Positions 1 to 5,289 of a DNA stretch of 5,289 nt are shown piece by piece. Source of the stretch: an uncultured Propionibacteriaceae bacterium (lineage in GTDB: Bacteria; Actinomycetota; Actinomycetes; Propionibacteriales; Propionibacteriaceae); the NCBI GenBank assembly GCA_937859105.1, contig CALMAD010000163.1, positions 1-5,289 of the forward strand, in the 5' to 3' direction. Position numbers and translations under genes: made by a program. The stretch's first letter is position 1, and every line of letters starts with the position of its first letter. The notes beneath the pieces were generated by a model that searched no databases, was not told where the DNA came from, and saw nothing but the letters and a program-made list of their open reading frames with translations.

Positions 1-793
1 CGAGGGCGAGCAGTTGCGGCCCGAGCCAGCCGACGGACGCGAACAGTCGCTGCCGCACCGCCTCGCGCAGCGCGAGGTACAGCCGGACGTCGGACTCGCT
101 CTGCTCCAGCCCGTCGGCGAACTTGGCGACGTTGGCCGGGAGCAGCGCGACCACGGGTTTCGCGGTCAACGGGACCGAGATGTCGGACACGCTGACCACC
201 TCGGCGGCCAGGTTGCCGAGCGCCTGGCCGGTCTGCGCCGACAGCATGCCCGCGGACGCCGCCCGCATCATCGGCTCCATCAGGGGCTGCATGCCGGCCA
301 TCTCTTCGCTCTGGGCGCGCATCAGACCGCCGATCGAGCCGGCGAGCGAGGAGGCGACGGGGCTCACGAGGTCGCGCCAGACGGTGAAGGTGTTCTCGAT
401 CCACTCCGCACGGCTCCACGCGGCGGGTTGCGCCGCGACCTGCTCGAACGCGGTGGAGCGGTCGAGCCACAGGTCGGCGAGGCCCACCGCGTCGCTGATC
501 GCCTGGCGGTCGGCCGCGGTCGGCGAGGGGTCGGCCCCCGCGGCCGCCGTGACCTTGCGGGCGATGTCTTTGGTGAAGTCCCAGTTGAGGCCGCCGGACG
601 AGCCGTCGCCGAAGGAGTTCATGTGGGCGGTGAACTGGTTCATCGCCTGTTGGAGACTGCCCATGAGCTGGTTCAGGTCGAACTTGCCGTCGGGCCCGGG
701 TTGAATGCCGAACTGCCTCATGAACTCCGCGAGCGGGTTCTCGTCGTCGCCAGGACGCTGCGCGTCGTCGAACCTGTCGCGATCGGACGCCAT
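1..793 (-). CDS. Zinc-dependent metalloprotease-like protein (DUF2342/Zincin_2), N-terminal part only
   Basis: Reading leftward from ATG at 793-791, the frame stays open to the window edge and gives 264 residues starting MASDRDRFDDAQRPGDDENP. The conserved core is recognisable from about residue 180. It contains SAQTGQALGNLAAEVV (185-200), SVSDISVPL (201-209), a LLPANVAKFADGLE stretch (217-230) and SDVRLYLALREAVRQRLF (234-251) followed by GWLGPQLL. These resemble the DUF2342 (Zincin_2) family of actinobacterial metallopeptidase-like proteins, sometimes annotated as F420-biosynthesis-associated. The N-terminus is acidic, with no signal peptide or membrane segment, so the protein is probably cytoplasmic. 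The start is supported by a Shine-Dalgarno-like GAAGGGAG (minus strand, 803-810) nine bases upstream. Any zinc-binding or catalytic residues further along lie outside the window, so protease activity cannot be judged here. The family's substrate is, to my knowledge, unknown. It is transcribed divergently from the PDZ protease gene, so the two may share control. Family confidence is high; function confidence is low. Confidence 0.9.
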   Translation of the reverse strand, partial: MASDRDRFDDAQRPGDDENPLAEFMRQFGIQPGPDGKFDLNQLMGSLQQAMNQFTAHMNSFGDGSSGGLNWDFTKDIARKVTAAAGADPSPTAADRQAISDAVGLADLWLDRSTAFEQVAAQPAAWSRAEWIENTFTVWRDLVSPVASSLAGSIGGLMRAQSEEMAGMQPLMEPMMRAASAGMLSAQTGQALGNLAAEVVSVSDISVPLTAKPVVALLPANVAKFADGLEQSESDVRLYLALREAVRQRLFASVGWLGPQLLAL

Positions 794-802
794 ATCGGTG
801 TG

Positions 803-810
803 CTCCCTTC
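803..810 (-). promoter_or_regulatory. Ribosome binding site for the DUF2342 gene
   Basis: On the minus strand this reads GAAGGGAG, a good Shine-Dalgarno match, nine bases before the ATG at 793. It supports that start over the in-frame internal ATG at codon 25, which begins within the sequence MRQFG. Confidence 0.65.
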
Positions 811-875
811 CGTGGGTCGGCATCCATTCTCTCTCATCGGCGAAGTGCCGCGCAGGGGGCCCTCGCGACGCTTGG

Positions 876-881
876 TACTGT
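876..881 (+). promoter_or_regulatory. Possible -10 element for the PDZ protease operon
   Basis: TACTGT, in the context CTTGGTACTGTCGG, fits the TANNNT pattern of actinobacterial housekeeping -10 elements. It would place a transcription start near 887-890 and leave a 5' leader of about 42-45 bases before the ATG at 932. No convincing -35 hexamer lies about 17 bases upstream, where the sequence is a G/C-rich run, so this is only a candidate. The 794-931 gap is the only noncoding space upstream of the three plus-strand genes, so a promoter is expected in it. Confidence 0.3.
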
Positions 882-919
882 CGGGGGCATCATGGGGCGC
901 CGTGTGGGGGCGGCGCGGC

Positions 920-925
920 GAAAGG
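920..925 (+). promoter_or_regulatory. Ribosome binding site for the PDZ protease gene
   Basis: GAAAGG lies six bases before the ATG at 932 and favours this start. An in-frame GTG at 902 would add ten residues (VWGRRGERWA). However, the downstream N-terminus MTKQTWTAVV, a short polar stretch and then a membrane segment, is what this family usually shows. Confidence 0.55.
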
Positions 926-931
926 TGGGCG

Positions 932-1981
932 ATGACGAAGCAGACGTGGACCGCTGTGGTGTCCGCGATCCTGTTCGTCGTCTGCGCCGCCGTGATCGCG
1001 ATGGTTCCGGTCAATTACGTCGTCTGGGCCCCCGGTTCGACGACGAACCTGCTGGGCGCGAGCAACGGGCGTCCGCTCGTAGCGATCAGCGGCGTCCGCA
1101 CCTACCCCACGTCGGGCGACCTGATGATGACGACCGTCGCCGTGACGCGGGCGGACGCCGAGCTGAGCCTCCCCGAGGCCCTGTATGCCTACTGGATGCC
1201 CGATCGGGAGGTGCTGCCGCGCGAGATCGTGTACCCGCCCGGTTCGTCGATCGGCGAGGTGCAGCAGCGCGAGACCGAACAGATGGACATGTCGCAGAGC
1301 GAGGCGGTGGCCGCCGCCATTCAGGCCGCGGGGCTGCCGATCCAACGGGTGCCGATCGTCGAGTCCGTGGCGACGGCGGGCCCGGCCAACGGCAAGATTC
1401 AGGCGGGCGACCTCCTCGTCAAGGTGGACGGCAAGAACGTCACGACGCCCGAAGACGTGGCGTCCCTCATCGAGGGTCATCGCGTCGGCGACGAGGTCAA
1501 GTTCACGATCGATCGTCACCAGAAGACGACCGAGGTCGACGTGGTGACCAGCGGGTCGAACACGAACCCGGGGCGTCCGGTGGTGGGCATCACGATGGGG
1601 TCGGGGTACCGCCATTCGGCCGTGGTGGAGTTCAACGTCGACCAGAGCATCGGCGGCCCGTCGGGCGGCCTGATGTTCGCGCTCGCGGTCTACGACAAGC
1701 TCTCGCCGAAGAACCTCGTCACGGGCCTTCGCGTGGCTGGGTCGGGCATGATCGACGGCACGGGCAAGATCACGTCGGTCGGAGCCATCGATGCGAAGAT
1801 CTCCGCGGCGGAACGCGATGGGGCGTCCGTTTTTCTCGTTCCGGAATCCAACTGCGCCGACGTGTCGGCCAAGCCGCGCAACATCCGCCTGGTCAAGATG
1901 TCGGGGCTCGGGCAGGCGATCGACGCGCTGGGCGATCTGCAGGACCCGGCGCATCAGGCCGAAGTGAAGGGGTGCTCATGA
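932..1981 (+). CDS. Membrane-anchored PDZ-domain Lon-type serine protease (YlbL family)
   Basis: The protein has 349 residues, the usual size for this family. Residues 7-28 form one hydrophobic segment after a short positively charged N-terminus, so it is a signal anchor with the rest outside the cytoplasm. A PDZ domain spans about 125-205; its core is GKIQAGDLLVKVDGKNV (154-170), the standard carboxylate-loop/beta-strand region. The C-terminal third (about 215-335) is a Lon proteolytic domain without the AAA+ ATPase. The signature GGPSGGLMFA (241-250) carries the nucleophile Ser244, and GAIDAKISAA (284-293) carries Lys289. The 45-residue spacing fits the Ser/Lys dyad of YlbL-type proteins and is close to the 43 of E. 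coli Lon (S679/K722). The enzyme therefore looks active. In Bacillus subtilis YlbL degrades the SOS division inhibitor YneA; the actinobacterial substrate is not known from this sequence. It is the first gene of the plus-strand cluster, and its stop overlaps the next start. Family confidence is very high; physiological role is inferred. Confidence 0.95.
   Translation: MTKQTWTAVVSAILFVVCAAVIAMVPVNYVVWAPGSTTNLLGASNGRPLVAISGVRTYPTSGDLMMTTVAVTRADAELSLPEALYAYWMPDREVLPREIVYPPGSSIGEVQQRETEQMDMSQSEAVAAAIQAAGLPIQRVPIVESVATAGPANGKIQAGDLLVKVDGKNVTTPEDVASLIEGHRVGDEVKFTIDRHQKTTEVDVVTSGSNTNPGRPVVGITMGSGYRHSAVVEFNVDQSIGGPSGGLMFALAVYDKLSPKNLVTGLRVAGSGMIDGTGKITSVGAIDAKISAAERDGASVFLVPESNCADVSAKPRNIRLVKMSGLGQAIDALGDLQDPAHQAEVKGCS
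1966..1981 (+). promoter_or_regulatory. RBS and ATGA stop/start overlap coupling the protease and PPA1357-family genes
   Basis: GAAGGGG (1966-1972) lies inside the end of the protease gene, five bases before ATG at 1978. The protease stop TGA (1979-1981) overlaps that ATG as ATGA. This is the classic arrangement for translational coupling and termination-reinitiation, and it fixes the start of the downstream gene. Confidence 0.8.
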
Positions 1982-2541
1982 GTGAACCGACCAAACGCGA
2001 GCCACGGGAGGACCGGGCCGGGGGTGACCCCCTGGTGTCGGCCGTGCTCGACATCGAGCGGCACGTGGGTCATGCCGGCTGGGATCAGCCTGCGCGGCTG
2101 TTCGCCCTGGTCTCCACGCGGGCCCTGCTGGACGCCGAGCCGAGCATCGCCGCCCAACTGGCGCCGGCGTCCGAGCTGAACGACGACGCGCTCACCGCCG
2201 TGGAGCAGGACGAGTTCCGCTCCGGCGACGCCCTCGTCGACGACCTGGCCCGCATCGCGTGGCCCCCGGCCGTGGAGGGGTGCGCGCTCGCGGTCGAGCG
2301 CCTGTTCGTGCCGCCGGCCGTGGAGCAGGACATCCCCGACGATCCCGGCGAGGCCGCCGACTTCGTCGCCCATCATCCCCAGCGGCAGGACATCCGCGTG
2401 GTCGTCGGCGTGACGCGCGCGGGAGCTGCCCACGGGCTCGCCCGGTTGAAGGAACATCCGGACGAGCTTCTCGGCGGAACGGAGCTGGCCCCCGGGCTGG
2501 TCCGAGCACTCGCCCGCACCCTGTCCCCCCTCGAGCAGTAG
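1978..2541 (+). CDS. PPA1357-family protein of unknown function
   Basis: This is a 187-residue acidic protein with no signal peptide or hydrophobic segment long enough to cross a membrane, so it is probably cytoplasmic. After a polar, likely disordered N-terminus (1-17), recognisable family blocks are DIERHVGHAGWDQPARLFALV (25-45), FRSGDALVDDLARIAWPPAVEGC (80-102), ERLFVPPAVEQD (107-118), HHPQRQDIRVVVGVTRAGAAH (132-152) and LKEHPDELLGGTELAPGLVRALARTL (157-182). I recognise these as the actinobacterial PPA1357 family; the assignment is from memory, and no enzymatic motif, metal site or nucleotide-binding loop is evident. The alternation of predicted strands (RVVVGVT) and helices suggests a compact alpha/beta fold. 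The gene is wedged between a membrane protease and UPF0182, overlapping the first by four bases and preceding the second by nine, so it is presumably co-expressed with both. It could be a cytoplasmic partner or regulator of either membrane neighbour, but nothing in the sequence proves this. Confidence 0.85.
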   Translation: MSEPTKREPREDRAGGDPLVSAVLDIERHVGHAGWDQPARLFALVSTRALLDAEPSIAAQLAPASELNDDALTAVEQDEFRSGDALVDDLARIAWPPAVEGCALAVERLFVPPAVEQDIPDDPGEAADFVAHHPQRQDIRVVVGVTRAGAAHGLARLKEHPDELLGGTELAPGLVRALARTLSPLEQ

Positions 2542-2544
2542 GAG
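2540..2544 (+). promoter_or_regulatory. Ribosome binding site deciding the GTG start of UPF0182
   Basis: AGGAG overlaps the last two bases of the preceding TAG stop codon (2539-2541) and lies six bases before the GTG at 2551. It is the strongest Shine-Dalgarno site on the plus strand here and makes the GTG the clear start. The overlap with the stop codon again suggests coupled translation. Confidence 0.75.
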
Positions 2545-2550
2545 CCCTCC

Positions 2551-5289
2551 GTGTCCTCCGTCCATCCACCCCGAGTCGCCGGCCGGCGCAGCCCGGTGGT
2601 GCTGACCATCGGCATCCTGATCGTCCTCGGCTTGGTGTTCGCCCTGGCCGCGAATCTCTACACCGAAAAACTCTGGTTCGACTCCGTCGGGTTCACCGGC
2701 GTCTTCACGACCCAGCTCCTCACTCAGGTGGCCCTGTTCTTGGTGGGGGCGCTCATCGTGGGCGGGTCCGTGTTCTTGAACATGGCCCTGGCCTTCCGCA
2801 TGCGGACGCCGAACCGGCGGCGCGGGGCCAGCGCGATCCTCGACCGCTATCGCGACCTGCTCGAGGCGAACGTCAAGACGGCGCTGCTGTTGCCGTCGAT
2901 CGTGTTCGGCGCCATGGCCGGCCTGTCCACGGCGACGCAGGTGCTGCCCGTCCTCGCCTGGATCAACCGGACGCCGTCCGGCGTTCTCGACACCCGGTTC
3001 GGCCTCGACACCTCGTTCTTCATGTTCGAGTATCCGATCTGGCGGATGATCGCGTCCCTGCTGATGAGCGCCCTGATCTTCGGCCTCATCGCGGCAGCGG
3101 CGATTCACTTCGCGGTGGGCAACATCGTCACCGGACGCCCCCGGGCGCGCAGCACGGCCCCGGCCCCCGTGGCGCGGCACCTGTCCATCGTGGCCGGGCT
3201 GGCCACGATCGTCTACGGGCTGGAGAGCCTGCTCGACCGCTACGGGCTCATGGTCGACCGGGGCACCCTGTTCGACGGCCTGCAGTTCACCGACGACCAC
3301 GCCACGATGACGGCCAAGCTGATCATCGCCGTGATCGCGTTCCTGGTCGCGGCCCTGTTCTTCGCGAACGCCGTCCTGAACAACCCGATGCTGCCGTTGG
3401 TGGGCGTCGTCCTGATGCTGGTGTCGGGGCTGATCCTCGCGCTCATCTACCCGGCGATCGTCCAGACGTTCACCGTGCGGCCGAACGAGCCCGACCGCGA
3501 GCGTCCCTACATCACCGCCCACATCGGCGCCACGAGGGACGCCTACGCCATCAACGGCGTCGAGATCCAGGACTACTCGGCGGCCACCAACGTGGTCTCG
3601 GGCCAGTTGCGGGCTGACGCCGAGGCGCTCCCCGCGATCCGCCTCATGGATCCCGACGTCATCGCGCCGACGTTCGAGCAGCTTCAGCAGGTGCGCGGCT
3701 ACTACTCGTTCCCGGAGTCGCTCGATGTCGACCGCTACACGATCGACGGCCGCGAAACCGACGTGGTCGTGGCGGCCCGCGAGCTCAACCAGGCCGGCAT
3801 CCCCGACCGCAACTGGAACAACATCCACACCGTCTACACCCACGGCCACGGCTTCGTGTCCGCCTACGGCAACCGGCGGCAGCCGAACGGCGAGCCGGTG
3901 TGGATCACCCGCGACATCCCGCCGGTCGGCAAGATCGAGGAGACGGAGTCGCGCATCTACTTCGGCGAGCAGTCCGATTCGTTCGCGATCGTCGGCCGCA
4001 TGCCCGGCGACGCCCCGATCGAGCTCGACACCCCCGGCGGCGGCCAGGGCGGGGGAGAGCGCTACAACGTGTACACGGGCGCGGGCGGCGTCGGCGTCGG
4101 CAACTTCGCGATGCGGGCCCTGTTCGCCATGCGCTTCTCCGACATCAACATCATGCTGTCCGACCGCGTGAACGAGAACTCGCGCATCCTGTACGACCGG
4201 ACGCCTGCCGAGCGCGTCGAGAAGGTCGCCCCCTGGCTGACGATCGACAAGAACACTTACCCGGCCATCGTCGACGGCCGCCTGGTGTGGATCGTCGACG
4301 CCTACACGACGTCCAACACCTACCCGAACAGCCAGAAGGTCTCCCTCGCCGAGGCCACGTCCGACACGCAGACCCGCGTGCTGGGCGCGCAGGCGGACCA
4401 GGACATCAACTACATCCGCAACTCGGTGAAGGCCGTCGTGGACGCCTACGACGGCTCGGTGCGCCTCTACGCGTGGGACGAGCACGACCCGGTGCTCGCG
4501 ACGTACTCCAAGGTCTTCCCGGGCACGGTCCTGCCGCGGTCGGACATCTCGCCCGACCTCATGGCGCACCTGCGCTACCCGGAGGACCTGTTCAAGGTGC
4601 AGCGGCAGATCCTCGGCCGGTACCACATGACGAACAGCGACGCCTGGTACCAGCAGTCGGACCTGTGGGACGTCCCGGTGGACCCGCGGAACAACCAGAC
4701 CAAGGAGCCCCCGTACTTCCTGTCGATCAAGTGGCCGGGCGACCAGTCGCCGCAGTTCAGCCAGACGAGCGTGTTCGTGCCCAAGAACCGCCAGAACCTC
4801 GCCAGCTACCTGTCGGTGAACGCCGAGGCGACCAGCCCCGACTTCGGCAAGCTGCGGGTGCTGCGCATGTCCGACACGCACCAGATCGACGGTCCGGGGC
4901 AGACGTTCAACGCCATGACCACCGACCCGAAGGTCGCCAACCTGCTGCGTGACTACACCAACCAGGGTTCGGCCGACGTCCGGTACGGCAACCTGCTGAC
5001 CCTGCCGGTGGGCGGCGGCCTGCTGTACGTGCAGCCGCTCTACACCGTCCGCACGGCGAGCGCGGGCTCGTACCCGGCGCTGACGTTCGTCGTGGTCCGG
5101 TTCGGGCAGCACGTCGGCATCGGTGCCACGCTGCAGGCGGCGCTCGACCAGGTGTTCCAGGGCGACGCGGGCGCCGACACGCGGGAGAACCCGGACGGGT
5201 CGTCCACGACGACCCCGGGCACCACCCAGCCCGGCACGACCCAGCCGGGCGCCACGCCCAGCCCGTCGGGCCAGGCCGATCAGGCGGCC
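2551..5289 (+). CDS. UPF0182 family large integral membrane protein, 3'-truncated by window edge
   Basis: From GTG at 2551, 913 codons are open to the right edge with no stop. Family members are usually about 950-1000 residues, so only the end of the C-terminus is missing. Seven hydrophobic segments are visible at about 15-37, 53-79, 109-133, 163-189, 208-227, 253-277 and 281-303. The N-terminus (PPRVAGRRS) is basic and so probably cytoplasmic, and seven crossings put the remaining 600 residues outside the cell membrane. That domain carries typical family sequence, including NWNNIHTVYTHGHGF (421-435, three His), a glycine-rich loop around 495-518, LRYPEDLFKVQRQILGRYHM (674-693), NSDAWYQQSDLWDVP (695-709) and LPVGGGLLYVQPLY (818-831). 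From about residue 875 it becomes a Thr/Pro/Gly-rich tail. Its function is not known to me, and no catalytic signature is evident. It is last in the three-gene cluster visible here, with its own Shine-Dalgarno site. Confidence 0.95.
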   Translation, partial: MSSVHPPRVAGRRSPVVLTIGILIVLGLVFALAANLYTEKLWFDSVGFTGVFTTQLLTQVALFLVGALIVGGSVFLNMALAFRMRTPNRRRGASAILDRYRDLLEANVKTALLLPSIVFGAMAGLSTATQVLPVLAWINRTPSGVLDTRFGLDTSFFMFEYPIWRMIASLLMSALIFGLIAAAAIHFAVGNIVTGRPRARSTAPAPVARHLSIVAGLATIVYGLESLLDRYGLMVDRGTLFDGLQFTDDHATMTAKLIIAVIAFLVAALFFANAVLNNPMLPLVGVVLMLVSGLILALIYPAIVQTFTVRPNEPDRERPYITAHIGATRDAYAINGVEIQDYSAATNVVSGQLRADAEALPAIRLMDPDVIAPTFEQLQQVRGYYSFPESLDVDRYTIDGRETDVVVAARELNQAGIPDRNWNNIHTVYTHGHGFVSAYGNRRQPNGEPVWITRDIPPVGKIEETESRIYFGEQSDSFAIVGRMPGDAPIELDTPGGGQGGGERYNVYTGAGGVGVGNFAMRALFAMRFSDINIMLSDRVNENSRILYDRTPAERVEKVAPWLTIDKNTYPAIVDGRLVWIVDAYTTSNTYPNSQKVSLAEATSDTQTRVLGAQADQDINYIRNSVKAVVDAYDGSVRLYAWDEHDPVLATYSKVFPGTVLPRSDISPDLMAHLRYPEDLFKVQRQILGRYHMTNSDAWYQQSDLWDVPVDPRNNQTKEPPYFLSIKWPGDQSPQFSQTSVFVPKNRQNLASYLSVNAEATSPDFGKLRVLRMSDTHQIDGPGQTFNAMTTDPKVANLLRDYTNQGSADVRYGNLLTLPVGGGLLYVQPLYTVRTASAGSYPALTFVVVRFGQHVGIGATLQAALDQVFQGDAGADTRENPDGSSTTTPGTTQPGTTQPGATPSPSGQADQAA
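5218..5247 (+). repeat. Two tandem 15-base units encoding GTTQP in the UPF0182 tail
   Basis: Positions 5218-5232 and 5233-5247 both encode GTTQP and differ at two wobble bases. A degenerate third unit (GATPS) follows. They sit in a Thr/Pro/Gly-rich, presumably disordered, extracytoplasmic tail, and such short in-frame repeats can vary in copy number between strains. Confidence 0.8.

Noticed and set aside
826..831. GAGAAT on the minus strand as a possible -10 for the DUF2342 gene.
   Set aside because: It does not fit TANNNT, and no -35 element lies at the right distance.
14..931. Upstream in-frame extension of the PDZ protease, which would give a 655-residue protein.
   Set aside because: This stretch is the codon-register antisense of the DUF2342 gene and translates to low-complexity Arg/Gly/His-rich sequence. 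The membrane anchor and Shine-Dalgarno site place the real start at 932.
892..1977. Upstream in-frame extension of the PPA1357-family gene from ATG at 892.
   Set aside because: It runs in another frame through the protease gene and translates to Arg/Gly-rich shadow sequence. The ATGA overlap and GAAGGGG site mark 1978 as the start.
2541..2550. GGAGCCCTCC as a hairpin hiding the UPF0182 ribosome binding site.
   Set aside because: The loop would be only two bases, too short to form; the site reads as a normal Shine-Dalgarno sequence.
2259..3617. A 452-codon plus-strand frame across the PPA1357/UPF0182 junction.
   Set aside because: Its composition is the Arg/Pro/Gly/His bias of an off-frame reading of GC-rich genes, and it overlaps two well-supported genes.
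1954..5112. An open reading frame of over 1000 codons on the minus strand, antisense to UPF0182 and the PPA1357-family gene.
   Set aside because: It is in exact codon register with the sense genes, so its stops would require sense TTA, CTA or TCA codons, which this high-GC genome avoids. Its translation is Arg/His/Asp/Val-rich with no fold-like pattern, while the sense frames match known families.
1..5289. Searched for tRNA/rRNA genes, CRISPR arrays, insertion sequences, attachment sites, riboswitches and strong terminators.
   Set aside because: None seen. Almost all of the sequence is coding, and the one intergenic gap shows no hairpin followed by a T-run.

Overview
The window reads as ordinary core chromosome from a high-GC actinobacterium. 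GC is strongly biased to third codon positions, Leu and Ser codons TTA/CTA/TCA are essentially absent, one gene starts with GTG, and all four protein families are typical of Actinobacteria. The family recognised as PPA1357 takes its name from a Cutibacterium (Propionibacteriaceae) locus, so that family is a plausible source, but this is an inference and not a firm assignment.

Layout: (1) Positions 1-793, minus strand: the N-terminal 264 residues of a zinc-dependent metalloprotease-like protein (DUF2342/Zincin_2); its C-terminal half lies outside the left edge. (2) Positions 794-931: a 138-base divergent intergenic region that must hold the promoters for both directions; one weak -10 candidate for the plus strand is visible. 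(3) Positions 932-1981, plus: a membrane-anchored PDZ plus Lon-type serine protease (YlbL family) with an intact Ser/Lys dyad. (4) Positions 1978-2541, plus: a 187-residue cytoplasmic PPA1357-family protein of unknown function whose ATG overlaps the protease stop codon (ATGA). (5) Positions 2551-5289, plus: a very large UPF0182 membrane protein with seven predicted membrane segments and a huge extracytoplasmic domain. It starts at GTG ten bases after the preceding stop and runs off the right edge, probably within its last 50-100 residues.

Genes 3-5 are packed tightly enough to be one transcription unit (a 4-base overlap, then a 9-base gap). From topology, the protease domain of gene 3 and the large domain of gene 5 would both face outside the membrane, while the gene 4 product would stay in the cytoplasm. 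The protease / UPF0182 / divergent DUF2342 arrangement is, from memory, also found in mycobacteria (Rv3193c-Rv3195), so this is a conserved neighbourhood. Two of its members have no established function. I see no mobile element, RNA gene, CRISPR array or defence system. The most interesting open question is what the PPA1357 and UPF0182 proteins do next to a membrane protease.
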